Source: DATARH01 sp035309005 (GTDB lineage Bacteria > Pseudomonadota > Alphaproteobacteria > ATCC43930 > CGMCC-115725). From it: a stretch of 33,145 nt of DNA. The notes beneath the pieces were generated by a model, which was not told the origin of the DNA, ran no database searches, and saw only the letters and a list, made by a program, of their open reading frames with translations. Shown piece by piece: positions 15,499 through 23,418 of this stretch. Location: contig DATGFP010000037.1 in the NCBI GenBank assembly GCA_035309005.1, forward strand, positions 1 through 33,145. Reading direction: 5' to 3'. Positions within the stretch are counted from its first letter, which is position 1; each line of letters opens with the position of its first letter. The position numbers were made by a program, and so were the translations under genes.

Positions 15499-16782
15499 TC
15501 AGCCCTGCAGGGCCAGCGCGCTGGCGATACGCTCGGCGAGGCGCTGGGCGACTTCGCGCTTCGTCATGACGGGCCAGTCCTCGACCCCGCCCTCGCGGTC
15601 GACCAGGTGGACCCGGTTGTCGTCGCCGCCGAAGGTGCCGGTGCCGGGCGAGACGTCGTTGGCGAGGATCCAGTCGCAGCCCTTCTTGGCGCGCTTGGCC
15701 AGCGCGTTCTCGACGATGTTCTCGGTCTCGGCGGCAAAGCCGATCACCAGGGCCGGCCGGTCGTTGCGGCGCCCGGCGATCGTCGCCAGGATGTCGGGGT
15801 TCTCGACGAGGCGCAGCGCCGGCGGGCCCTTGCCGTTCTTTTTCAGCTTCTGCCCGGCGATTTCGGCGACCCGCCAGTCGGATACCGCCGCCGCCATCAC
15901 CGCGACGTCGACCGGCAGCGCGGCTTCGCTCGCCCGCAGCATCTCGACGGCGCTCTCGACCGCGACGAGCTTGACGCCGGGCGGGGTCGGCTCCCCGGTA
16001 GGCCCCGACACCAGCACGGTCTCGGCGCCGAGCGCCGCCAGCGCGGCGGCGATCGCATGGCCCTGCTTGCCGGAGGAATGGTTGGAGAGGTAGCGCACCG
16101 GGTCGATCGCCTCGCGCGTCGGGCCGCTGGTGACGAGCGCGCGGCGCCCGGCGAGGCGCCGGTCCTGCCCCCTCCCTAACCCTCCCCCGCTTGCGGGGGA
16201 GGGAAGGGTGGGGGTATCGGCGAAAAAGCCGGCGATCGCGGCGAGGATCTCGGCCGGCTCCGCCATGCGCCCGAACCCGACCTCGCCGCAGGCGAGCTCG
16301 CCGGCCCCGGGGCCGACCCGCAAGACGCCGCGCGCCGCCAGGGTCACGAGGTTGGCCGCGGTCGCCGGATGGGCCCACATCTGCGCGTTCATCGCCGGTG
16401 CGATCAGCACCGGCTTATCGGACGCGAGCAGCGTCGTCGCGGCGAGATCATCGGCCAGCCCCGCCGCCATGCGCGCCATCAGGTCGGCCGTCGCCGGCGC
16501 GACGACAATGAGGTCGGCCTCGCGCGACAGTCGGATGTGGCCCATCTCGCTCTCGTCGGTCAGCGAGAAAAGTTCGCCATAAACCTTGTCTTCGCTGAGC
16601 GAAGCCACCGACAGCGGCGTCACGAACTGCTGCGCCGCCGCGGTCATCACGCAGCGCACCGCGCAGCCCTGCTCGCGCAGCCGGCGGATCAGCTCGAGGC
16701 TCTTATAGGCGGCAATCCCGCCCGCGATGATCAGCAGAACGCGCCGGCCGTGCAGCAACCCCGCCTCCCTCTCACACCCCAC
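15499..16782 (-). CDS. coaBC: Bifunctional phosphopantothenoylcysteine decarboxylase/synthase CoaBC
   Basis: 427 residues. The flavoprotein CoaC domain spans about 14-185: IAGGIAAYKSLE, catalytic His82 (MGHIRLSREAD), APAMN (128-132) and catalytic Cys165 in LACGEVGFGRM. The CoaB domain begins at about 214: LVTSGPTREAIDPVRYLSNH, SSGKQG, AAAVSDW, a lysine motif KLKKNGKG and IGFAAET. It makes 4'-phosphopantetheine from phosphopantothenate, cysteine and CTP for coenzyme A. Between the domains, residues 190-206 are coded by a palindromic repeat unit (16168-16214). It heads the minus-strand cluster with dut and the Rrf2 gene. Confidence 0.96.
   Translation of the reverse strand: MGCEREAGLLHGRRVLLIIAGGIAAYKSLELIRRLREQGCAVRCVMTAAAQQFVTPLSVASLSEDKVYGELFSLTDESEMGHIRLSREADLIVVAPATADLMARMAAGLADDLAATTLLASDKPVLIAPAMNAQMWAHPATAANLVTLAARGVLRVGPGAGELACGEVGFGRMAEPAEILAAIAGFFADTPTLPSPASGGGLGRGQDRRLAGRRALVTSGPTREAIDPVRYLSNHSSGKQGHAIAAALAALGAETVLVSGPTGEPTPPGVKLVAVESAVEMLRASEAALPVDVAVMAAAVSDWRVAEIAGQKLKKNGKGPPALRLVENPDILATIAGRRNDRPALVIGFAAETENIVENALAKRAKKGCDWILANDVSPGTGTFGGDDNRVHLVDREGGVEDWPVMTKREVAQRLAERIASALALQG
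16168..16214. repeat. Palindromic repeat inserted in frame within coaBC
   Basis: A perfect 10-base stem CCTCCCCCGC-TT-GCGGGGGAGG (16181-16202) lies inside a larger imperfect palindrome with CCTCCCTAAC on one side and GGAAGGGTGG on the other. It codes for TPTLPSPASGGGLGRGQ on the minus strand, in the linker between the CoaC and CoaB domains. The same GC-rich stem type occurs at 26605-26720 between genes. The reading frame is kept through it. Confidence 0.8.
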
Positions 16783-16842
16783 GAATATGCTACCGCAGGC
16801 CGGCCAGCGCGAGGGGATCGGCGCTAGCGATGCGATCCCCTG

Positions 16843-16983
16843 GGTTTGACCGATCGATCAACCTCATCTCCGTCCATCCCGGCGCAGGCCGGGACCCATG
16901 TGTGGACGGCCGCGACGGTTGACGCATGGGTCCGGCCTGCGCCGGGATGGGCGGATGTTGGGGACAGCGTCGTCGGTCAAACC
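16843..16983. repeat. Composite palindromic repeat, family B, copy 2, with extra terminal inverted repeats
   Basis: The inner palindrome at 16875-16949 has arms CATCCCGGCGCAGGCCGGGA and CCGGCCTGCGCCGGGATG. Outside it lie 11-base perfect inverted repeats GGTTTGACCGA (16843-16853) and TCGGTCAAACC (16973-16983). CGGCGCTAGCG flanks both sides (about 16819 and 16991). The loop ends in CGACGGTTGACGCATGGGTC, nearly as in copy 3 at 22124-22223. This fills most of the gap between coaBC and the crotonase gene. Confidence 0.75.
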
Positions 16984-16995
16984 TTGCGGCCGGCG

Positions 16996-17754
16996 CTAGC
17001 GGTAATCGGGCTTGCGCTTTTCGCGGAAGGCGGCGACGCCCTCGGCGAAATGCGGGCTGGCGCGCACCCGGTCGCCGAGCGCCTGCTCCATCGTCTCGCG
17101 GCTGCGGGCGAAGTCGGCGATGGCGGTGCTGATCTGGGTGCGCACCGCCTGCACCGCGGCGGGGCTGTTCTGGGCGATCGTCGTCGCGGTCTCGATCGCC
17201 CAGGGCAGCAGCCGCTCGCGCGCGACCACCGCGTTGATGAGCCCGATGCGCGCCGCGAACTCGGCGTCGACCAGCCGACCTGTGAGCAGCAAGTCCATCG
17301 CGTGCACGTAGCCCACTTGCTGCGTCAGCTTTACCGTGGCGCCGCCGAACGGGTAGATCGACCAGCGCACTTCGGGCAGGCCAAAGCGCGCCTCGCGCGC
17401 GGCGGCGCGGATGTCGGTCGAGAGCAGCAACTCGACCCCGCCGGCGACGCAATCGCCGTTGACCGCAGCGACGATCGGCTTGGCGAACGGCCGGTCCTTC
17501 AAGAGCGCCCGGTTGACCAGCAGCGCCGTCTCCGGGCCGGCGCTGAGGTCGCCGGCGAGGTCGGCGCCCGAGGAGAACGCCTTGTCGCCGGCGCCGGTCA
17601 GGACGACGCAGCGGCATTCCTCGTCGCGGTCGAGCCGCTCCCACAGCGCCGCAAGGTCGGCCATCATCGCGCGGCTCATCGCGTTGCGGCGGGGCTCGTT
17701 GGCGATCGTGACGATTGCGATGTGCGGCGGCAGCGCCTCGACCCGGATTTCCAT
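16996..17754 (-). CDS. Enoyl-CoA hydratase/isomerase family protein
   Basis: 252 residues, a full-length crotonase. The oxyanion-hole regions AFSSGADLAGD (59-69) and VNGDCVAGGVELLL are clear, and both catalytic glutamates are kept: Glu108 (GGVELLL) and Glu128 (FGLPEVRW). It thus can in principle hydrate 2-enoyl-CoA, in contrast to the family member at the start of the window. The C-terminal FAEGVAAFREKRKPDY is the usual ending. It is a single gene, divergent from the gamma-glutamyltransferase-type gene across a 93-base gap. Confidence 0.93.
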   Translation of the reverse strand: MEIRVEALPPHIAIVTIANEPRRNAMSRAMMADLAALWERLDRDEECRCVVLTGAGDKAFSSGADLAGDLSAGPETALLVNRALLKDRPFAKPIVAAVNGDCVAGGVELLLSTDIRAAAREARFGLPEVRWSIYPFGGATVKLTQQVGYVHAMDLLLTGRLVDAEFAARIGLINAVVARERLLPWAIETATTIAQNSPAAVQAVRTQISTAIADFARSRETMEQALGDRVRASPHFAEGVAAFREKRKPDYR

Positions 17755-17847
17755 CCTCTGCCCTCGCTCCCTTCGCCCGCCGATACTTCTTTAGCCGATG
17801 CGTGCTCCGGCGCTAAGCTTCTCGGCGATTTCGCGGAGGAAAACAGC

Positions 17848-19578
17848 ATGCCCGCCCACCGCCCGACCATCGCCGTCACCCGCCACGCCATCGCCGCCGG
17901 GCATTACCTCGCCGCGACCGCCGGGTTCGACATATTGCAGGCCGGCGGCAACGCGATCGACGCCGGGGTCGCGGCCGGCATCGCCTTGGGCGTCGTGCAG
18001 AGCGATTTGGTCAACTGCGCCGGCGTCGCACCGATCCTGATCTACCACGCCGCGACGCGCGAGGTTGTGACGATCGCCGGGCTGGGTCCGTGGCCGCGGG
18101 CGCTCGACCCCGAATTCTTCATGCGCGAGCATGGCGGCAAGATCCCGGTCGGGGTGCTGCGCACGGTCGTGCCGGCGGCGCCCGACGCGTGGATCACCGC
18201 GCTCCGCCGCTACGGCACGATGAGCTTCGGCGAGGTCGCGGCGGCGGCGACGCGGCTCGCGCGCGACGGCTTCCCGATGTATCCGCTGATGGCGGCGAGC
18301 CTTGACAAGCACGCCGAGCGGCACGCCTCGTGGCCGTCCTCGGCGGCGGTCTACCTGCCGGGGGGCCGGCCGCCGAAGGCCGGCGACATCTTCCGCCAGA
18401 GCGACCTCGGCGCCTCCTTGCAATACATGGCGGACGAGGAAGCGGCCGCTGCCAATGGCTCCAGGGGGCGCGGCCGCGAAGCGGGCCTCGAAGCGGCGCG
18501 CGACGCCTTCTACCGCGGCGACATCGCCCGCAAGATCGTCGCATTCATGAAGGAGGAGGGCGGGCTCCTCTCGGCCGAAGACCTCGCCGAATATCACTCG
18601 CCGGTTGGCCCGCCGGAGCGCCGCCGCTTTGGCGACCTCGAGGTGTTCACCTGCGGCGCGTGGTGCCAGGGGCCGGTGCTGCTGCAAACGCTGGCGCTGC
18701 TCGAAGGCACCGACTTGCACGCGCTCGGCCACAACAGCGCCGATTACGTCCACACCCTGACCGAGGCCCTGAAGCTCGCCTTCGCCGACCGCGAGGCCTA
18801 TTACACCGACCCGGCAACCGGCAGCGTGCCGCTGCCGACGCTGATCTCGTCGGAATACGCCGCCCTGCGCCGCCAGCAGATCAGCCCCGACGAAGCGTGG
18901 CCGGAAATGCCGCCGGCCGGCGAATTGGGCGCCGGCCTCGGCCACAATTCGACCGCGCTGCGGGCCAGCCCGCCCAACCCGTTCCCCGAGCCCGACACCT
19001 CCTACGTCTGCGTCGCCGACCGCTGGGGCAACATCTTCTCGGCGACCCCGAGCGACGGCTCCTACGGCTCGCCGGTGGTGCCGGGGGTCGGCTTCATCCC
19101 GTCCAACCGCGGCTCGCAGTCGCGCCCCGACCCGCGCCACCCCGCCGGCGTCGCGCCCGGCAAGCGGCCGCGCCTGACCCCCAACCCGGCCTTGGCGATC
19201 AAGGGCAACGGGGCGGAATTCCTGCCGTTCGGCACGCCCGGCGGCGACGTCCAGACGCAGGCGATGCTGCAGGTGTTGCTCAACATTTTTGTCCATGGCC
19301 AGGACGTGCAGTCGGCGATCGAGCTGCCGCGCTTCGCCAGCTACAGCTATCCCTCCTCGTTCGCGCCCTACGATTACTACCCGGGTCGCCTCAGCATCGA
19401 GGGGCGCTTTCCCGAGCCGGTGATTGCCGATCTGGCGCGGCGCGGCCACCAGATCGAGCGCTGGCCCGAGTGGAACTGGCTGGCGGGCGCCGTCTGCGCG
19501 ATCCGCGCCGACACCAAGCGCGGCGTCATGGAAGCCGGCGCTGACCCCAGGCGAGCCGCCTACGCGCTCGGGTGGTAA
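17848..19578 (+). CDS. Gamma-glutamyltransferase family protein
   Basis: 576 residues in one chain, as in the Ntn-hydrolase family where self-cleavage gives two subunits. The N-terminal part contains GFDILQAGGNAIDAGVAAGI and the later part DTSYVCVADRWGN, where Thr384 is the expected nucleophile and cleavage point, followed by GSPVVPGVGFIPSNRG and LTPNPALAIK. GGT breaks the gamma-glutamyl bond of glutathione or other amides; the absence of a signal peptide and the divergence from the classic TTHYSV motif suggest a cytoplasmic relative with another amide substrate. ATG 17848 follows a GCGGAGG site; the frame is open far upstream (to 16846) but that part shadows the crotonase. Confidence 0.92.
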   Translation: MPAHRPTIAVTRHAIAAGHYLAATAGFDILQAGGNAIDAGVAAGIALGVVQSDLVNCAGVAPILIYHAATREVVTIAGLGPWPRALDPEFFMREHGGKIPVGVLRTVVPAAPDAWITALRRYGTMSFGEVAAAATRLARDGFPMYPLMAASLDKHAERHASWPSSAAVYLPGGRPPKAGDIFRQSDLGASLQYMADEEAAAANGSRGRGREAGLEAARDAFYRGDIARKIVAFMKEEGGLLSAEDLAEYHSPVGPPERRRFGDLEVFTCGAWCQGPVLLQTLALLEGTDLHALGHNSADYVHTLTEALKLAFADREAYYTDPATGSVPLPTLISSEYAALRRQQISPDEAWPEMPPAGELGAGLGHNSTALRASPPNPFPEPDTSYVCVADRWGNIFSATPSDGSYGSPVVPGVGFIPSNRGSQSRPDPRHPAGVAPGKRPRLTPNPALAIKGNGAEFLPFGTPGGDVQTQAMLQVLLNIFVHGQDVQSAIELPRFASYSYPSSFAPYDYYPGRLSIEGRFPEPVIADLARRGHQIERWPEWNWLAGAVCAIRADTKRGVMEAGADPRRAAYALGW

Positions 19579-19608
19579 GTATTATCGGATTGCGTTTGAT
19601 GAAGCCAA

Positions 19609-20334
19609 ATGTCACGCGATAAACCGCAGCTGAGCGAGCGGCTCCATTCGATTTTTGTCCAAGGTTGGGGCCTCAAAAACCGTGATTTCTCGCACCAGAG
19701 CGCTGACCGTGCGATGGCAATCCTCAACCGGGCGCGTGCCCCTTTGGCACCGATGGTTGGCGAAGTCCTTTGGATGCCTGCGCCGATCGCGTTCACCTTG
19801 CCGGGACAGTACGCATACATCTCCCGCCGGTTTATCGAGCGATGCACTTCGGACGCACCCGTCGCCTTCGCGCTTGCCCATGAGATTGGGCACCACGATC
19901 TCGGACATCTGGACCGAGCTGAACGGTGGATGGCCGCCAACATACTGACCCATACGTCCGGGCAACTGGCCTTCATGGCGCTCAGCCTGTGGTCGCGGTG
20001 GTTGTATTCGCGGGAAAATGAACTTGCAGCCGACTCCTATGCTCTTGATTTGTGCCGAAAGGCCGGGTTCGATTTAAGGCAGTGCCTTAAATCCTTCGAC
20101 ATCCTTAGTTGGTATGCGCTCGATCATAACGATTTCGATGGCGTGTATGGGCAAGATGACGAACTCGAACTCGATCCGAAACGGGCCACTGGCACAATCG
20201 ACCGTATCTACATCGAGACGCGCCTGTGGGTGGCTAGGCATCGGAGATCGCATCCCTCTCTTCACGAACGCCGGCAAACTCTGCTGATGTACTTAAGCAA
20301 AGTCGAGGCGAACGCCAGAAACACATCGCCATAA
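19609..20334 (+). CDS. M48-type zinc metallopeptidase domain protein
   Basis: 241 residues. Zinc motif HEIGH at 91-95 (His91, Glu92, His95) and the downstream glutamate in ENELAADSYAL (Glu138, with Asp142) follow the gluzincin M48 pattern. One hydrophobic segment at about 112-132 may touch the membrane; there is no signal peptide. Codon use is much less GC-biased than in its neighbours (for example TTTGATTTAAGGC-type stretches at 20068-20100), pointing to recent acquisition. The start has no clear ribosome site and is 30 bases after the GGT-type stop. Substrate unknown. Confidence 0.85.
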   Translation: MSRDKPQLSERLHSIFVQGWGLKNRDFSHQSADRAMAILNRARAPLAPMVGEVLWMPAPIAFTLPGQYAYISRRFIERCTSDAPVAFALAHEIGHHDLGHLDRAERWMAANILTHTSGQLAFMALSLWSRWLYSRENELAADSYALDLCRKAGFDLRQCLKSFDILSWYALDHNDFDGVYGQDDELELDPKRATGTIDRIYIETRLWVARHRRSHPSLHERRQTLLMYLSKVEANARNTSP

Positions 20335-20366
20335 CCCGACCGGCCTAGATGAATGAACCCTCAACC

Positions 20367-20840
20367 CTAGGGTCCGCGGCGGGCGGCCTTCGGGTAGGGC
20401 GTGCCGTCGCGGCTTGTGTAGGCGCCGCCATGCGCCAGCATGTCGATGTCGGAGTAATGCGCGCGCTCGCCGGCGACCCGGCTGCCGATCTCCAGCACAA
20501 CGGCGTCGCGGTCCGAGCGGTTCTGCAGGCAATGACCGTCGGGATCGTTGGCCTTGAAGCCGGCGGCGTCGCCGGCGCGCAGCAGCTCCGGGCCGGCATC
20601 GGTGACGAGCGTCACCTCGCCCGACAGCACATAGACGAATTCGTCTTCGCGCTCGTGCCAGTGGCGCTGGCTCGACCATGCGCCGGGCGGCAGGCGCAGC
20701 AGGTTGACGCCGAACTGGCTGAGCCCGGCGACGTCGCCCAACCTTTTGCGTTCGCGCGTGCGGCACGGCTCGTCGTAGGGCGGCGGGTAGAGGGTGCCGA
20801 CAATCGACGGCAGTTCTGCGACATCGATCCGCTTCGTCAT
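20367..20840 (-). CDS. Cupin domain-containing protein
   Basis: 157 residues, a single cupin barrel. Motif 1 is HWHEREDEFVYVLSGE, with the HxH-x4-E metal ligands plus a tight turn; motif 2 lies around DAAGFKANDPDGHCLQNRSD, where the later His would be the last ligand. Small cupins of this form bind a metal and may act as sugar or thiol dioxygenase-like or isomerase enzymes; no precise role can be given. The ATG is preceded by GGAGTG. It is divergent from the HTH-citrate synthase, sharing a 69-base region. Confidence 0.85.
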   Translation of the reverse strand: MTKRIDVAELPSIVGTLYPPPYDEPCRTRERKRLGDVAGLSQFGVNLLRLPPGAWSSQRHWHEREDEFVYVLSGEVTLVTDAGPELLRAGDAAGFKANDPDGHCLQNRSDRDAVVLEIGSRVAGERAHYSDIDMLAHGGAYTSRDGTPYPKAARRGP

Positions 20841-20902
20841 GGGTCACTCCGCTCGGGAAATTCGCGAAGCAGCTTGATCGTTTGCCGGATGCTGTGTCAA
20901 CA

Positions 20903-20919
20903 TTGATTGATGCAATCAA
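20903..20919. promoter_or_regulatory. Perfect palindrome centred on the start codon of the HTH-citrate synthase
   Basis: TTGATTG-ATG-CAATCAA: perfect 7-base arms with the ATG start codon (20910-20912) as spacer. The AT content stands out. A DNA-binding domain lies at the N-terminus of the encoded protein, so an autoregulatory operator is plausible. The same region also serves the divergent cupin gene. It could alternatively be an RNA hairpin hiding the start codon. Confidence 0.5.
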
Positions 20920-22100
20920 CTATCGAGTCCGGGGCGAGCGAACCGCCGCTGCTGCCGGCGCACGACACCGCGGCGCGGCTCGGCATCAAGCTCGACACGC
21001 TCTACGCCTATGTCAGCCGCGGCCTCATTCGGTCGGTCGCCGTGCCGGGCAGCCGCGAGCGGCGTTACCGCGCCGAGGACGTCGAGCGCCTGCGCCTGGG
21101 CCGCGGCGCCGAGCGCGGCCGCGAGCCGCTGATCCCGGTCATCGATTCGGCGATCTGCCTCATTGCAAACGGCCGCTTCTACTACCGTGGGGTCGACGCG
21201 CTGCGCCTCGCCGACAGCGCGACGCTGGAGGAGGTCGCGGCGCTGCTATGGGAGAGCGCCGCCCCTAGCCACCCTTCATCCGCGCCGCCGCCGGCACCGG
21301 CGCGCCAACGCGACATGCCGGGCGGCCTGATCGAGCGCTGCCAGGTGCGCTTGGCGATGCTCGGGGCGGCGGATCTCGCGGCGCTCGACCTGAGCCGCGG
21401 CGGCATCGTGCGCAGCGGCTGGGCGATCCTCAACGAGCTCGCCGGCGTGACGGCTGGCGCGACCGGTGATGGGGCGCATGGCGAGGCGCCGGCGCACCGC
21501 CGGCTGGCGGCGCGCTGGCGGCTCGACCCGGCCGGCGCCGACCTGGTGCGGCGCTGCCTCGTGCTGCTGGCCGATCACGAGCTCAACGCCTCGGCCTTTG
21601 TCGCGCGCTGCGTCGCCTCGACCGGCGCCACCCCCTACGCGGTGGTCGCGGCGGCGCTGGGCGCCCTCTCCGGGCGGCGGCACGGCGGCGCCTCGGCGCG
21701 CGCCGAGGCGCTGTTTCGCGAGATCGGCCCCGACAGCGACCCGCTGGCGGTAATGGCGGCGCGGCTCGTGCGCGGCGAAGAGCTGCCGGGGCTCGGGCAG
21801 CCGCTCTACCCCGACGGCGACCCGCGGGCGCGCGCGATCATCGCGGCGATCGCCCGGGCGCGGCCCGAAGCCGGGCGACGCATCGCGGCCGCCGCAGCGG
21901 CGGCGACGCGCCTCAGCGGGCAACACCCCAACGTCGATTTCGCCCTCGGCGCGGTGACGAGCGCGCTCGACCTGCCGGCGGGCAGCGCGCTCGGGCTCTT
22001 CCTGGTCGCGCGCACGGCCGGCTGGATCGCGCATGCGATCGAGCAGTACGACAGCGGCGTCCTGATCCGCCCGCGCGCCCGCTACATCGGCAAGCGCTAG
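20910..22100 (+). CDS. Citrate synthase-family protein with N-terminal helix-turn-helix domain
   Basis: 396 residues. Residues 15-65 form a MerR/excisionase-like DNA-binding domain: LLPAHDTAARLGIKLDTLYA, YVSRGLIRSVAVPG, RERRYRAEDVERL. From about 75 the citrate synthase fold follows, with the three catalytic residues kept: His223 (ADHELNAS), His258 (LSGRRHGGAS) and Asp343 (HPNVDFALG). Such fusions are known in alphaproteobacteria but their role is little studied; it may be a 2-methylcitrate or citrate synthase that also binds DNA. The fold is trimmed relative to the 430-residue enzyme. ATG 20910 has no ribosome site upstream, so the message may be leaderless. The gene stands alone, divergent from the cupin. 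Confidence 0.9.
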   Translation: MQSTIESGASEPPLLPAHDTAARLGIKLDTLYAYVSRGLIRSVAVPGSRERRYRAEDVERLRLGRGAERGREPLIPVIDSAICLIANGRFYYRGVDALRLADSATLEEVAALLWESAAPSHPSSAPPPAPARQRDMPGGLIERCQVRLAMLGAADLAALDLSRGGIVRSGWAILNELAGVTAGATGDGAHGEAPAHRRLAARWRLDPAGADLVRRCLVLLADHELNASAFVARCVASTGATPYAVVAAALGALSGRRHGGASARAEALFREIGPDSDPLAVMAARLVRGEELPGLGQPLYPDGDPRARAIIAAIARARPEAGRRIAAAAAAATRLSGQHPNVDFALGAVTSALDLPAGSALGLFLVARTAGWIAHAIEQYDSGVLIRPRARYIGKR

Positions 22101-22123
22101 CGCCCCGATCGCAAAGTTTGGCC

Positions 22124-22223
22124 CCCCTCTCCGTCATCCCGGTCGCAGGCCGGGCCCCATTTATCAAGCGTCGCGACCGTTGACGCATGGGTCCCGGCCT
22201 GCGCCCGGGATGACGGAGAGGGG
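22124..22223. repeat. Palindromic repeat, family B, copy 3
   Basis: Left arm CCCCTCTCCGTCATCCCGG and right arm CCGGGATGACGGAGAGGGG, both running through GGCCGGG/CCCGGCC to CCCAT/ATGGG. The loop CGACCGTTGACGCATGGGTC matches copy 2 closely. It lies at convergent gene ends (HTH-citrate synthase and methyltransferase). Confidence 0.8.
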
Positions 22224-22254
22224 TAACCCCCGCAATCGGGACGCTGGCGCCGCG

Positions 22255-23310
22255 TCAAGGGCGCGCTTCGAGGATCATGTTGAACGGCGTTTCGGTGGCG
22301 CGCCGCACGCTGCGGAAGCCGCCCGCGGTGATGACCTCGCGCAGCCGCGCTTCGCCGGCCTGGGCGCCGAGCGCGGCGCCGACTTCCTGCGCGAGCGAGG
22401 TCGGCACGCAGACCATCGTCGAGGCGGCGTAATAGATCCGGCCGACCGGGTTGAGGTTGTCTTCGAGGCGGTCGCCCGCCATCGGCTCGACGATCATCCA
22501 CGACCCGTCGGGCTTCAGCGATTGGCGGACATGAGCCGCCGCGCCGGCCGGGTCGCCCATGTCGTGCAGGCAATCGAAGAACGTCACCAGGTCGAAATCG
22601 CCACCGGCGTAATCCTTGGCGGCGCCGACCTCGAAGCGGCAATTGGCGCCGACGCCATGCTCCTGCGCGTGCTGGCGCGCCGCCTCGATCGACCCGGCAT
22701 GGAAGTCGTAGCCGACGAACTGCGAATTCGGAAAGGCGTTTGCCATGAAGACGGTCGACCAGCCGTGGCCGCAGCCGACATCGGCCACCTTGGCGCCGCG
22801 CTGCAGCTTGTCGACGACCCCGTCGAGCGCCGGCAGCCACGCGCCGACCAGGTTGTTGTGGTAGCCCGGGCGGAAAAACCGCGCCACCGCGCAAAACATG
22901 CAGGTCGACTGCGCGCCCCAGGCAACCCCCTGGCCGGTCTTGAAGGCCGGCTTGACGAGATCCAGATTGCCGAGCAGCGCCGCCATCGTCTCGAACGCGC
23001 CGTTCAGGTAGACCGGGCTGTCCTCGACCGCGAACACCATCGCCTGCTCCGCCGGCAGGGCGAATTTCTGGGTCGCCGGATCGTAGGCGACATAGCTCGA
23101 AGCGGCCTGGTGCGACAGCCACTCGCGCAGGTAGCGCTGGTGAACCCCGGTCGCGGCCGCGAGCTCGGCCACGCTCATCGGCCCCTTGGCGTGCAGCGCC
23201 TTATAGAGGCCGAGTTCGTCGCCGATGCGCACCAGCGCGACGCTCGCCGCGCCGCCCAGATCCGCCAGCATCTGCCCGACAAATTGATGCAGCTTTGCCT
23301 CGTCGACCAT
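22255..23310 (-). CDS. Class I SAM-dependent methyltransferase with N-terminal winged-helix domain
   Basis: 351 residues from ATG 23308-23310, behind a strong GGAGGC site; the longer upstream frame has no support. The N-terminal helical/winged domain (ALVRIGDELGLYKALH, GVHQRYLREWLSHQ) is the dimerisation and substrate domain of small-molecule O-methyltransferases. The SAM site starts at VADVGCGHGWSTVF near residue 178, then FVGYDFHAGSIEAAR and FDCLHDMGDP, and SLKPDGSWMIVEP. Similar proteins occur in mycobacteria and alphaproteobacteria without a known substrate. It is divergent from an Lrp-type regulator, which is probably its controller. Confidence 0.9.
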   Translation of the reverse strand: MVDEAKLHQFVGQMLADLGGAASVALVRIGDELGLYKALHAKGPMSVAELAAATGVHQRYLREWLSHQAASSYVAYDPATQKFALPAEQAMVFAVEDSPVYLNGAFETMAALLGNLDLVKPAFKTGQGVAWGAQSTCMFCAVARFFRPGYHNNLVGAWLPALDGVVDKLQRGAKVADVGCGHGWSTVFMANAFPNSQFVGYDFHAGSIEAARQHAQEHGVGANCRFEVGAAKDYAGGDFDLVTFFDCLHDMGDPAGAAAHVRQSLKPDGSWMIVEPMAGDRLEDNLNPVGRIYYAASTMVCVPTSLAQEVGAALGAQAGEARLREVITAGGFRSVRRATETPFNMILEARP

Positions 23311-23392
23311 GTTTGCCTCCGTTATCGACCGCGGAGATCGTGTCTCCGGAAAAATTGTGAATAATGTACGTTCAAACCTGTCAAGATCAGTA

Positions 23393-23418
23393 TATGATAC
23401 GAACTGTTGATTATCATA
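23393..23418. promoter_or_regulatory. Candidate Lrp/AsnC-type operator: 7-base inverted repeat
   Basis: TATGATA (23393-23399) and TATCATA (23412-23418) form perfect arms with a 12-base gap in the AT-rich 139-base region between the divergent methyltransferase and regulator genes. Lrp-family proteins bind such spaced dyads and often control the divergent neighbour and themselves. The shared region also contains the runs AAAAATTGTGAATAATG and GAATTGAATTC. Binding is inferred. Confidence 0.45.

Noticed and set aside
16846..17847. N-terminal extension of the GGT-type protein
   Set aside because: It crosses the whole minus-strand crotonase gene; ATG 17848 has a GCGGAGG site and gives the family's usual start.
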